Shown here: positions 33,072 through 43,866 of the stretch, one piece after another
How the letters are laid out: each line of letters opens with the position of its first letter
How positions within the stretch are numbered: the first letter of the stretch is position 1
Source: Sambucus nigra
Taxonomy: Eukaryota; Streptophyta; Magnoliopsida; Dipsacales; Adoxaceae
DNA: 64,000 nt
Direction of reading: 5' to 3'
Assembly (NCBI GenBank): GCA_949130495.1
Contig: OX422211.1
Coordinates: 633,487,217 to 633,551,216, forward strand
Translations under genes and position numbers: made by a program
Notes under the pieces: generated by a model
Told to the model about the DNA's origin: nothing
Databases searched by the model: none
The model's input: only the letters and a program-made list of their open reading frames with translations

Positions 33072-35087
33072 ATGAATTTTGGAGGTTATATGGATAGTTT
33101 TTCGTCAAATAGACATCCTATATTTGATGGAACTAATTATACTTGTTGGAAAGCACGTATGAAATCTTCGTTAAAATCTATTGATGAACGTGTTTGGGTA
33201 GCTGTTGAAAAGGGATGGTCTCCACCTACTATAGTTGTTGGAGAAGAAATTATTTAAACCCCGTATAGGATTGGAGTGAGGATGAATTAAAATTGTGTAA
33301 CTTTAACTCTAAAGGTTTAAATGCCGTGTTTAGTGCCGTGACACTCGATGAATTTCATCGTATAATGACGTGTGATACGCCAAAGGAGGCTTGGAATATT
33401 CTCCAAGTTACTCATGAGTGAACAAGTGTAGTTAAGGCTTCTAAACTTCAGAACTTAACAACCCAATTTGAAACCATCACCATGAAAGAAATTGGAACTT
33501 TTGATGAGTTATATGCTCGTATATCTGATATTGTTAATTCTTGCTTTAACTTAGGTAATAAAATTCCCTAAGATCGTGTAGTCAATAAAATTCTTAGATG
33601 TCTTCCTAAGTGTTTCATTCCAAAAGTCACAGTTTTTAATTCCTTAGGAAAACTAAATAATTTAAAACATTAAGAACTTGTTGGTGATCTTCAAACATAT
33701 GAATTAGATATGTTTTCTAAAAATAACAAAACCAAAGATAAGGGTGTAGCCTTGAAAGTAAATAAAGAAGAAGTGTCTGAGTCCGATGAGTCTGATATTG
33801 ATCCCGATGATATATCTCTATTTGCAAAAGAATTTAAAAAAATTCTCAAGTTCAAAAAGCAAAACTCAAAATTTGAAAAACCAAAATTTAAGAAAAACAA
33901 AAACAAAGGTAATAGGAGTTTTAATAATTAGGATCCTAAGAAGTTTAAGAGAGACAACCCTTAAAAGGATGATTCAGAGAGATGTTTTGAGTGTGAGGGA
34001 CGTGATCATAGAGCGTATGAGTGCCCCACTAATCTTAAGAGACAAGGTAAAGAAAAAGCAGTTTATAATGCTACTTTAAGCGATAGTGAGATTGAGTCTA
34101 AAGACCCCGATGACTCTACCCCTTCTAGAAATAATTTCACTTCTTTTATGGCAAGTCATAGTGATTCAAGTGAGTCACTTCCTAAAGTTGACAATTCAGA
34201 GCATGAACTTGAGGTCTTATCCACTCAATCTAAAAGTAGTGATGCAGAAGAAAGTAAGAGAGATGTTGATGAAAATGAGTTACAATCCGCCTATACAGAG
34301 TTGTACACTGAATCTATGCGTATTCAAAAGGTAAATAAGAGATTAACACTTAAAGTGTTAACTTTAGAAAATGAGTTAACGCCTAAAGGAGAGGGAGGCT
34401 TCAGTTATCCAAATTGCGGCGATTAAGATATTTCTTTATGAGAAGCTTATCTTGGTAGGTAAAGAAATATGTGACTTAATTAATTCCGTAGAATGTGTCA
34501 ACAAAGATCTTCTTAAGTCCTTAGAGATTGGAAAATCTCTTGAAGCAAAAAATTTCCAACTTGAGAAAGATCTCGAGTCCTCTCGTGAAGTCAAAGTCAC
34601 ACTCGAAGATAATTTAGGAAGAATGGGAAAATTATTACTAGGTCCCGTTTTAGGATATAAGGAGAAAGGTTGTCAAGAGAGAAAGGGCATAGGTTATGAG
34701 GAAGGTGAGTCATCCAACATTAAATCTGAACTCGTAGCCAAGTTTGTTACTAAAATAAACCCTCCAAAACCTAATCTACCTAAAATAAGTCCTCCTAAGA
34801 AATATACAAAAGTGACTCCAGACCAACCCTATGTGTGTACTTATTGTCACAAAACGGGTCACCTTAGAGATTTTTGTTACAAGCTTGAGAAGAATTCCTA
34901 TTTCACTACTTCTAATCCACGTTATAGATCCTTTTCTGGCCTTGAGAACCAAGTTGAAAATCTACTTAATACTTCGAAAGATTTAATGGAAAAGTTTCTA
35001 AGGTTTTCTATGAATCAAGAAATAATTCTTACCAAAAGACTAGAGTCAACAAAGGGAAAAACACAACTCAAGCATGGGTTAAGATAG
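33072..35087 (+). pseudogene. Sirevirus-like gag, broken
   Basis: Starts MNFGGYMDSFSSNRHPIFDG, then TNYTCWKARMKSSLKSID, the UBN2-type start of copia gag. After stops it continues with the capsid-like part (AWNILQVTHE, LTTQFETITMKEIGTFDELY, ILRCLPK). A Lys-rich linker and a CCHC knuckle CFECEGRDHRAYEC at about 33983 follow, then acidic Ser-rich and coiled-coil parts (34148-34420 and 34452-34620). A second zinc-binding pattern CTYCHKTGHLRDFC lies at about 34840. Several stops and at least three frame changes are present. The long gag with coiled coil is typical of Sireviruses. Confidence 0.85.
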
Positions 35088-36045
35088 ATAATACCAATAA
35101 AGCTTTTGTTGTTCATGTTTCACTTAAGGCTCAAAATACCTACCAATGGTACTTTGATAGTGGATGTTCTAGACATATGACATGTGATAAATCTTTGTTT
35201 ACCACTCTTGAAAACTATAAAGATGGTAAGGTCTTCTTTGGGGATGTAAGCAAATCTCAAATTATGTGTAGAGGGTCTATTGAAATTTTTGGGTTTCCTA
35301 AACTTGAAAATGTCCTTTATGTTGATGGTCTTAAGGCAAATTTGATAAGTATTAGCCAACTATGTGATGAAAACCTTGATGTGAAGTTTAGTCAATCAGA
35401 GTGCATTGTGTATGATAAATTGGGTGAGGCTATTTTACAAGGTGTGATAACTAGTGACAATTGCTACAGAATAGTTCCTAAGTCCTCATTTGTTTGCAAT
35501 AGTGCAAAAGTCTCATCTGCCGATCTTTGGCATCAACAGTTAGGTCATGTTAACTTTAGAGATCTTGATCATCTAGTGAGAAAAGAGCTAGTTCGAGACT
35601 TACCATCCTTAGGAAAACCAATCTCCACAATTTGTGGGCCTTGTCAATTAGGAAACCAAATTAAGAATCCACGTAAAAATTTGAACTTAATAACTACCTC
35701 TCGAGTCTTAAAATTGATACACAATGACCTTATGGGTCCCACTCATACCGAAACCCTAGGAGGAAAGAGATATATTTTAGTGATGGTGGATGATTTTTCA
35801 AGATAGTCCATAGTAGGTTTTCTAAGAGAAAAATCTGAGGCTGTTGATTTTCTCACTGTTAAATGTAGAGTTCTTCAAAATCAACACGTTGTTACTATAA
35901 ATCGTTTTAAGAGTGATAATGGAACCGAATTTAAGGAATCCGGTGTGAATGCCTTTTGTGATGAAATGGGAATATAACATGAATTCTCGATCGTTCGAAC
36001 ACTACAACAAAATGGTATAGTTGAGCAAAAAAATGAACGATCCAA
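35070..36045 (+). pseudogene. Sirevirus-like protease and integrase core, broken
   Basis: WYFDSGCSRHMTC (about 35147) is the retropepsin active site. An ANLISISQLCD stretch and the GAG-pre-integrase knuckle DLWHQQLGHVNFRDL...CGPCQLGNQ follow. The integrase core shows LIHNDLMGP (first Asp), YILVMVDDFSR, FKSDNGTEF (second Asp) and NGIVEQKNER (catalytic Glu region). Stops occur at about 35804 and 35976 and after KKW at about 36050. The frame differs from the end of gag. Confidence 0.87.
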
Positions 36046-36048
36046 GAA

Positions 36049-36543
36049 ATGGTAAGATCTATGCTCCTAGGTAGGAATGTGCCTTGTAGGTTTTGGGCCA
36101 AAGCGGTTAACACCTCATATCACACCGTAAATAGGGTTTATTTGCGTCCTAATACTAATAAAATGCCATACGAATTGTGGACTGGCAAGAAACCTAATAT
36201 GGCCTATTTTAGAGTTTTTGGTAGTCCTTGTTATATCCTTAGGGATAGAGAGATCGTAGGTAAATTTGACTCAAGTAGTGATGAAGGTATTTTTCTAGGA
36301 TATTCTCAAAAAAATAGAACTTTTAGAGTTTACAACTTAAGTAGTTTAAAAGCCATGGAATCAATAAATGTTGTCATAAAAGACGATGCTCCAACCACAT
36401 TTAATGATAATGAGGAAGATTTCCCATGTGAGTGTGATGTTGTTCCGGGTGTTGAAAATATTGAGTCTCCCACTGACTTGGTTGTTCCCACTACTGAAAA
36501 AAAGGATCTTTCTTCCTGGGTTCGTAAAATTCATGAGCCTTAA
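36049..36543 (+). pseudogene. Sirevirus-like integrase C-terminus
   Basis: The open frame reads MLLGRNVPCRFWAKAVNTS, a PYELWTGKKPNMAYFRVFGS patch, then FDSSSDEGIFLGYS and RVYNLSSLKAMESINVV, the conserved GKKP / GIFLGYS end of copia integrase. The link to RT (36544-36700) is broken. Confidence 0.87.
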
Positions 36544-36699
36544 AAAATTATAGGAAATCTCGAAGTAGGTGTCAAGACTAGGGCTCAATAGAAAATGAAG
36601 TTACCTATTTGTGTTATACTTCTAAAATCGAACATAAAAATGTCAAGGAAGCTCTAAAAGATGAATTTTGGATAAATGCTATGCAAGAAGAATTGTTTC

Positions 36700-37430
36700 A
36701 ATTTTAAGAAAAATAATGTTTGGGAATTAGTTCCCCGACCTAGTGATTCTAATGTCATTGGCACCAAATGGATATTTAAAAAAGATGGATGAAAATGGTG
36801 TCATTATTCATAATAAAGCTAGGTTAGTTGCCTAAGTATACACGCAAATATAAGGTGTTGACTTTGAAGAAACTTTTGCTCCAGTTTCTAGGTTAGAGTC
36901 GGTTTGCCTTTTGCTAGCCATAGCATGTCACCTTAAATTTAAATTGTATCAAATGGATGTCAAAAGTGCCTTTTTAAATGGTATCCTTCAAGAGGAAGTC
37001 TATGTTGAACAACCTAAAGGGTTTGAGGACCCAAAGCATCCTAATTATGTCTTCTTTCTAAAGAAAATGCTATATGGTTTGAAACAAGCACCCCATGCTT
37101 TGGTATGAGAGGCTCACCTCTTATCTCCTTTCTCGTGGCTTTTTGATAGGGGGAGTAGACATGACATTATTTATTCATCGAGATGAGATCGCTATCTTAG
37201 TTGCACAAGTGTATGTTGATGACATAGTTTTGGATCTACTTGTGATAAACATACTCAATTTTTTTTAAAAGAAATGCAAGATGAATTTGAGATGAGTATG
37301 GTCGGTGAGCTTAGCTTCTTTTTAGGTCTTCAAGTGAGGTAACTCGATATCGGGATATTTTCATCCCAGACTAAGTATGCAAAAGACCTTGTAAAGAAAT
37401 TTAATCTAGAATCCGCTAAGCATGCACATA
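36700..37430 (+). pseudogene. Sirevirus-like reverse transcriptase, broken
   Basis: Pieces in different frames: NVWELVPRPSDSNVIGTKWI, QMDVKSAFLNGILQEEVYV and LKKMLYGLKQAPHA (36911-37105), then YVDDIV at about 37213 (catalytic YVDD) and FFLGLQV at about 37318. All landmark boxes of copia RT are recognisable, but stops and frameshifts separate them. Confidence 0.87.
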
Positions 37431-37435
37431 CTCCA

Positions 37436-38155
37436 ATGAGTTCTTCGGTCAAACTTATTAAGGACACGGAAGGAAAAGATGTAGAGAACACTCTTTTTAG
37501 GAGTATGATAGATAGTTTACTCTACTTTACCGCTAGCCGTCCGAATATTTCTTTTACTGTAGGAGTTTGTGCTCGCTATCAAGCAGCCCCAAAAGAGTCT
37601 CATCTTGTTACTATTAAGCGTATCATTAAATATGTTAGTGGGACTTTGTCATTTGGGATTTGGGATTTGTTCGACACTAATGATTATTTATTGTCTTATT
37701 CGGATGCCGATTGGGCAGGAGATGTTGATGGATGCAAGAGTACTTATGGAGGATGTTTCTATTTTGGTAGTGAACTTGTCTCTTGGATGAGGAAGAAATA
37801 AAATTCTATTTCTTGGTCCACGACGGAGGCCGAATACATAACCGTCGGGAGTTGTTGCACTCAACTCATTTGGATGAAACAAATGTTGGAAGATTACGGT
37901 ATTCCTCAAGGCACTATGACTATTTATTGGGACAATACAAGTTCAATTCATATTTCCCGTAAACCCGTTCAACATTCTAGAACTAAGCATATTAGGATCC
38001 GTGAACATTTTATTCGAGAATTGGTTGGAAAGAAAATCGCTTCCTTAAGCTTCGTAGGCTCCAATCAACAATTGGCCGATATCTTTACCAAACCTCTAGA
38101 TGCCCTTAGGTTTGAAAACCTTAGGAAATCCATTGGGGTTTTTTCCATTGATTGA
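37436..38155 (+). pseudogene. Sirevirus-like RNase H and pol end
   Basis: RT thumb / RNase H: LFRSMIDSLLYFTASRPNIS, SYSDADWAGDVDGCKSTYGG (active-site Asp), a stop after MRKK at 37799-37801, then SWSTTEAEYI (Glu), LIWMKQMLEDYGI, YWDNTSSIHISRKPVQHSRT (Asp), HIRIREHFI and LADIFTKPLDALRFENLR, ending VFSID-stop. The order DADWAGD / STTEAEY / DNTS is diagnostic of Ty1/copia. Apart from the internal stop it is well kept. Confidence 0.9.
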
Positions 38156-39235
38156 GAACGAAGTCGTCTATCTATTTTAGGTTGCGTGTCATGCCTATCT
38201 TTTTACCTATGAACTAGATTATATTTTGTAGATATTTTCTTAAAAATTCCAAAAATATTTTTATTTTTTTTATTTTAAGGAAAAAGGGAAAGGTTAGAAA
38301 GGCTTTCATAAATTTTGTCCATATGGGTTTTGTGTTTGATTTGTTTGGATCTCTATTCCATTTCATGTCCATGTGACTTTCGATGAGTCGTTAAAACGGA
38401 CTTCGTTTAACTTGTGCGCATTGATGCTCGTGTATGATATATATTTCTATGATTGCCTCATATATTAGCCTTATTGCACACACCTTTCACGGAATATTGA
38501 GGATTTCTTCTTCACATTGCACTCATGTGGTGAGATTTGATGTTATTTTATCAATTTTAGTCACCTACTTTTATGAGCAATCGAGCTTGTGAATGATCAT
38601 CCGTTGATCGGATTTAAAAAAATGAAAGAATATTCATCCAGTTAATTATTATGAGCAATGGACTCGGGCTGCGAAAAACAAAAAATTTTTGCGTGAATAA
38701 CCTCCATTTGCATTATAGTAAAAAGAGCCTAAATGTTTTGAGGTATTGAAAAAATGTTATATATAGCAAAGGCCAAAATCATCTAGCTTGATTGATTATT
38801 CAAAAAGAAATCTCTCAACATAAAGTTGTTAATGGAAGATGTAAGTTAAAGATCAATGGGCATGCACAATCAAACGATATATTGCTTTATCTCCGTGACA
38901 ACATTGGCCAGAGAATTATCAATCTTCTATGCGTTTTGCTTTAGTGAGTTAGTGCCATATGGTATTCCCTTTATTGACACAATGCATATGTGAGTGCTTA
39001 TTATGTTTATATATTGTTTTTCATTTTGCACTTGTGCGTTGTCCTAGGTCATGTTCTCAATCATATTGTTCACGCCCCTTCATTTCCGCTCCCACGGTTC
39101 GAATATGTCTACACTTCCTAAGACATTTAAAAACTTCATTTTGGCAAGTTTTTGACCTTCCGTGGCACTTTTCTAAGCTAATTTCCTATTTTTCTTAATT
39201 TATTTGAAGGTTTTTGAACTCTGTTTTTTCGTCAG

Positions 39236-39440
39236 TAAAACTCGTTCGAATGAGAATTCGAATGAAAATGTGCACCAAATTTCCTGACTTGTCGTTCGAA
39301 ATGTCGTTCTAACATTGTCGTTCGAATGAGATTCTAACAAAAAATCCAACAAATTGTGTTTAATTTTCTCAACTTTTCGTTCTTTAACTGTTCGAACGAA
39401 GTCGTTCAAATGACTTGTCACGTTCGAACAAGCTGGGTTT
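39236..39440. repeat. Palindrome cluster between pol and third ORF
   Basis: Repeated near-palindromic phrases: GTTCGAATGAGAATTCGAAT, TCGTTCGAAATGTCGTTC, CTGTTCGAACGAAGTCG and CACGTTCGAACAAG. They resemble the TCGTTCGAACGA clusters of this element's LTRs. Sireviruses are known to have conserved palindromic motifs in this part of the genome, so this may be a cis element. Confidence 0.6.
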
Positions 39441-40097
39441 AATTTAGATGGTTCTTTCTTTTTCTTGTCGTTTCATTTTTCAAGGCTGGTTTCTCTCTCT
39501 CTCTCTCTCCTCTTTCCCACTATCTCAGTCTACCATTTTCACATGATCTCCATTTCCCTCTCTACCTATTTCTCCCACAATCATTACCCCAACCCTCCAT
39601 TAACTCCATTTCATCTCTTTCCATCCCTCCACTTTAAAATCAACTCCATCAATCTTCAACTCATCTAAGTTCTTCAACTCTCTTCCTTCCTCTTCAAGGT
39701 ATCTTTCTTCCCTTAGGTTTGTTTTTTTGGGTATATATATGTCATTGGGCATTTGTTTTCGATTCCATTGTTGTTCCAACAAGCGAACCCACTTTCGTAT
39801 ATACTCGATTTTTGGGGGGGCTATATACTATATACTTTAATTTTTAATCTTTTTGTGTTGCCCCTAATTAAGTTTGAGTTGCATGAATATTATTCTAATT
39901 TTTTCTTCAAAGTTCAATGTTTGAATAATTTCATGGACTTACCCTTAATTCATTAATTTTTTAGTTTTTTTGCATTCTCTATATTTTTTTTATTGCTAAT
40001 GGAGGTTGGGCTTGTGTTGGTGTTTGGTTTTATTGTTCGTGTTTGGCAGTTCAGATGGCATTATCATTTGGGTAGGTTCTAGTTTAGTTCCCATATT

Positions 40098-41498
40098 ATG
40101 CCTCCTCGTAGTCGTCGTACTCGTCGCATAAGTGGCTCCCCCGAGGAACGTTCTTCCTCCTCAGATGAGGAAACCAACATTGATGCGTCTATTTCGAACC
40201 TAAAACTGCGTTGGAAACACTTAGGTAATCATACCCAGTACCATTCCCAAGGGTTTGCCACTAGTTCCTATGTTCGCGAAAAAATAGTCAAGCTATCCAC
40301 TCTATCCAGCACTACCGTTTACTCATGGATTTATTATTTGGGTTGGGACCCTCTATTCAATCTTACTGACCCTATTTACACCGACCTTATTAGAGAGTTT
40401 TTCTTTGGAATGTGAGTGCTTGAGGATCATCTTTATGATGTTGTGCGAGGTAGAGAAATCACCATTACCCCTAAATCCATAGCTCGCCTTGTGACGTTAC
40501 CCCGTGTTACCAATCATTCTTATCCTTGGCTTCTCGATGCTCAACCTGACACTAGTCTTATAATGAGCACCGTGTGTCACCTTGTTCAACCCGGTACTGT
40601 TAAAATTTTTCATAAAAATTTAAATCCAGATTTCATGGTTCTTAACTGGATTGTGCGTGCATGTCTCTTACCTCTTGCCAACTCCACTCAAATTACCAAG
40701 TTACACGTGGACCTCATGTTTGCTATTAGCATTAGAGCTACTATTGATCTCCCCGCTCTCATTTTTATGGTTATTAAAGCTGTCAAGGTAAATCCCTTAG
40801 GTCCCGTTAGGTAAGCTCTTCCATTTGCTATCATTATTACTCGCCATTGCCTTGATGTTGGCTGCCCTCGTCTTCCCTCAAATATCCCCGTGACTCATTA
40901 TCAAAAGATTGATATGACCTATGTTGGTCGCTCCCGTGGTCACCTACCCCGTGATACTCCATAATTCTCTACCTCTCAATCTGCATCCTCCCAATCTGCC
41001 ACTTTATCCAACCCAGCTCCCTCTCGACCATCCTCTTCTCGTGCTCCCCCACCCATTGACTCAGGGGATCTTAGGTTTGTTCATACACAGGTGGAGCAGA
41101 TTCAAGAAGATAAGCATCAGGATAGGGCCATTTTGGAAGAGCTTTTGCTTACTATGCAGCGCGATCGTGATGCTCAAGCTCATCGAGAGGAGGATTAAGC
41201 TCATCGAGACGAAGCCCAGGCTCGTCGTGATTCCATCCTTATCGAGCATCTTGAGGAGATTCATCGCATGGAGATGCGTCACGGTGCAGGATCCTTCGAT
41301 ACCCGATCCTTTCCTGCTAATGTTTCCCATGACGCCCCAGCTCCCCAATTTTCATTATGTTTAGTTTGTTTTAGACTTTGTTCTTGTGAGAGCGAGAGGT
41401 TCATATTTGTAATTTTATCTAATTTGTACCAGATTATGCACTTTGTAGTTGGTTTCTTAGTTGGATATCGTTTCATCTATCTTGGATATTTGGTTTAA
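40098..41498 (+). pseudogene. Third ORF of the Sirevirus-like element
   Basis: A single frame of about 466 codons with only four point stops (40413, 40812, 40962, 41196) and no frameshift. The start MPPRSRRTRRISGSPEERSS is basic and Ser-rich. Next come YYLGWDPLFNLTDPIYTDL, IREFFFGM, VVRGREITITPKSIARLVTL, which match the pattern of the plant-transposon protein domain found in third ORFs of plant LTR elements (Gw..lf....p.Yp.LvreFy...VrG..i.it). A Pro/Ser linker and an Arg/Glu/Gln-rich coiled coil (about 41085-41275) follow. A hydrophobic stretch (about 41395-41495) could be a membrane segment or non-coding read-through. Sireviruses often carry an envelope-like ORF here, but the function is unproven. 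There is no signal peptide. Confidence 0.7.
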
Positions 41499-42010
41499 AT
41501 ATTAATGGTTCATGCTTGCACGTTCCTGTTTTGTTCTTATGTTGGATATGTGGATATTTGGCATGTGTTGGATATTATGTTGTTTTTTTACATTTATTCC
41601 TTTTCTCATTTTCACTAACAATGCAGGTTTGATTCTCTCCCTTTGTCTTTTTCGGACAAAAAGGTGGAGAACAATTATAGGGGGAGTTTATCATGATAGG
41701 GGAAGTTTAACATGATTTACATAATTATTTTAGTTTACCATGATTCGCATGATTCGTATGATTACTTTAACATGATTTATTCTCTCTATTTTCCCCATGC
41801 GTTTTATGCCTTATTGTTTCATGTGTGAAGGATTTCATTTGCAAATATAACGCCTACTTCTGTGAAGCCTCAGTAGTCAGTCGAATCTCTCTCTCTGTCT
41901 GTCTTTTTTTTTGAGTTGTGGGACGGGCGTTAGGATCGGCTTGACGGGTGGCTTAGCAAATTTAGTGACTTTTTTATTTTAATTTATTTTATTTTTTATC
42001 CCGGAATAGA

Positions 42011-42024
42011 CAAAGGGGGAGATT
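42011..42024 (+). other. Polypurine tract
   Basis: CAAAGGGGGAGATT directly before the 3' LTR. It primes plus-strand DNA synthesis. Confidence 0.85.
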
Positions 42025-43255
42025 TATAAGGAAAAATTTCAACTCGAGTCATTTATAGTATTGGTTATATTTCGTTGGACAAAACATCTTTGGGTCATAC
42101 CGATTCATACATCTAACATCCATGAAGAATTTGAGCTTTTGTTTTTTCACGCATCATCAAATTGCCTTCTTAGTCTCTTTTCCCAAAAGGTATATGACCC
42201 GAATATAATTTTATGTGTTGGAGTTAATTTTAATCTAATTAAAATGGTTATGGAAATTTTTCTAATTAATTTTAATCTTTTTTAGAAAATTAAAATTTTC
42301 GTTCGAAGTCAGCCCAGGTCGTTCGAATGACCTGGTTCTAACGAACCTTGCCAAAATTCCCTGAATTTTCGTTAGAAGTTTCGTTAGATACGTCGTTCGA
42401 ACGAATATGTTCTAACGAAGTTTCTAATGACTTGCCTTAATAATTCCCTGACTATCGTTAGTAAACTCATTCAAACATAGTCATTCGAACGAGTTTCGTC
42501 AGTTATGATTTTTTTTAAAGTTTTCTGCGGTTTATTTTATTAACTGTTTTGGTCCATTACTTTTTTCAGATCCATATAGTGGATGAAAATACAATTTTTG
42601 AATAAGTAACTTGCACTTTGAAAAGAACGATATCATATTATCCTTTTAAAAAAACTTTCTCCAACACATTTTGATTTTGAGTGAACTTATTGAAGATCCC
42701 AAACCCCATACTTTCTACCTTGAATTAATCATGGACATATGCGATGGATTTCTGCTTCCTTATTGATTGGAGACGGTTGTTTGGCTTTCGGTGGATATCG
42801 AGACACGAGCAGTGTTGTGCAACGCGTTGGAGCTTCTCGTACTACAAACGGAAGTAGAGGAGACAACATCAACAAATCTTAGTGAGTCAAGTCTGTAAGT
42901 CTTTTGAGTCCCTTTATAAAACCTTTACTTGTAGTGGAGTTGTCTAGGCCCAGCCGTCCGAGGTTTTTCCCATTTGGGTTTTCCTCGTACATCGGCGTGT
43001 TGTGGTTATGATTTATTATTTCATATTGCATAATCACCTAGATATATGTGTAGGCTAAAAGGATCAAATTTGGCTTAATTTATATCTCCTACTTTAATTG
43101 GAAATTCCCTCAACCCACTTGATAATTGTACTTGCTCACTTAGGAATTTGCAAAGAATATAAAAATTGGAATATTTCTATCTTTGCCCAATTTTATAATG
43201 GCGTGGTGTGTGTATTCTACGAAATAATTCAAGTCTATATAACCTTGCAACTTCA
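42025..43255 (+). repeat. 3' LTR of the plus Sirevirus-like element
   Basis: Direct repeat of 31787-33034. It starts TATAAGGAAAAATTTC, so the terminal TG has mutated to TA, and ends CTTGCAACTTCA. It lacks part of the second palindrome region seen at 32243-32256. The many scattered differences from the 5' LTR argue for an old insertion. Confidence 0.9.
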
Positions 43256-43866
43256 TAAAACTCTAGGGTTTTAGTCAAAAGGTTGTTTGGCTTGGGTCCT
43301 AGCTTTGAGAAGGCTTAAGGTGTTCTAGGAAGGGCTTAGGCGAGTAGTTTTGAGCTTATACATTTTCAAACAAGTTAATTTACTTTTATAGAATGGTTAC
43401 TGAAGTACAAAACAATAAAGTAATAGGTGTTAGGGATATTGATCATTTCTTTGAATTGTTTGAAACATCAGTCTAAGGGTTTTCATGGCTTTCTTGATGT
43501 AGTGCTTAAATGAGTAGGATCATTATCGATTGCGAGATGTGTTGGCACAATCTTCTTTGAACTGGTTGATGTTTGAACATTTCTTGAGTCTTTTGATCAA
43601 TGGTTATAATTCAAGCTTTAAGTAAAATATTGTGATATTCATTATTTTTGGTTCATGGTCTTCATTGTCTTGGTTGAGGGCTTCACCGTCTTGCATCGAA
43701 CGATTGCAAGGTTGCTTGAATAAAGTATTCCTGGTTGCATATCTCATAATGTATTGAGTGCTTATGTTAATCTCAAATACATTAGAGAGAAGATAATTAA
43801 GTGTGTTGTTATATTAATTTTGTTTTCATCAAGAAAAATATTTTTTAAATACATGTTCATTTCACA
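43256..43866 (-). repeat. Sirevirus-like LTR copy D, right fragment
   Basis: Continues the interrupted LTR with CTCTAGGGTTTTAGTCAAAAGG and ends TTCATTTCACA at the outer edge of the 25-kb block. On minus this is where the LTR would begin (TGTGAAATG). Confidence 0.8.

Larger units (their letters stand above)
31787..43255 (+). mobile_element. Sirevirus-like Ty1/copia element with third ORF
   Basis: 11.47 kb, complete in structure. LTRs 31787-33034 and 42025-43255, primer site TTGGTATCAGA at 33037-33047, long gag, protease-integrase-RT-RNase H (copia order), then 3.9 kb holding a third ORF, and a polypurine tract CAAAGGGGGAGATT at 42011-42024. The target duplication TAAAA is perfect (31782-31786 and 43256-43260) and sits in LTR copy D of the host block. 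Large gag with coiled coil and zinc knuckles, extra 3' ORF and GGGGGAGA polypurine end are Sirevirus traits. The 3' LTR begins TA rather than TG. Gag and pol have many stops, so it is inactive. Confidence 0.92.
18606..43866 (-). mobile_element. 25-kb insertion: rearranged Sirevirus-like copia LTR block (minus)
   Basis: The block begins TGTTGGCCAGGAAATATACC and ends ATTTCACA, flanked by TAATC on both sides (18601-18605 and 43867-43871), so it integrated as one unit into the gypsy RT. Inside are five LTR copies of one family (A 18606-20340, B 20620-22286, C' 25869-26680 truncated, C 26961-28509, D 31690-31786 plus 43256-43866 truncated and split). They are separated alternately by a 280-bp internal piece carrying the primer site (20341-20619 and 26681-26960) and by a long internal piece carrying the polypurine end (22287-25868 and 28510-31690). 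The PBS/PPT order shows the family reads on minus. Gag knuckles and an integrase tail are recognisable. RT is gone. Confidence 0.8.
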
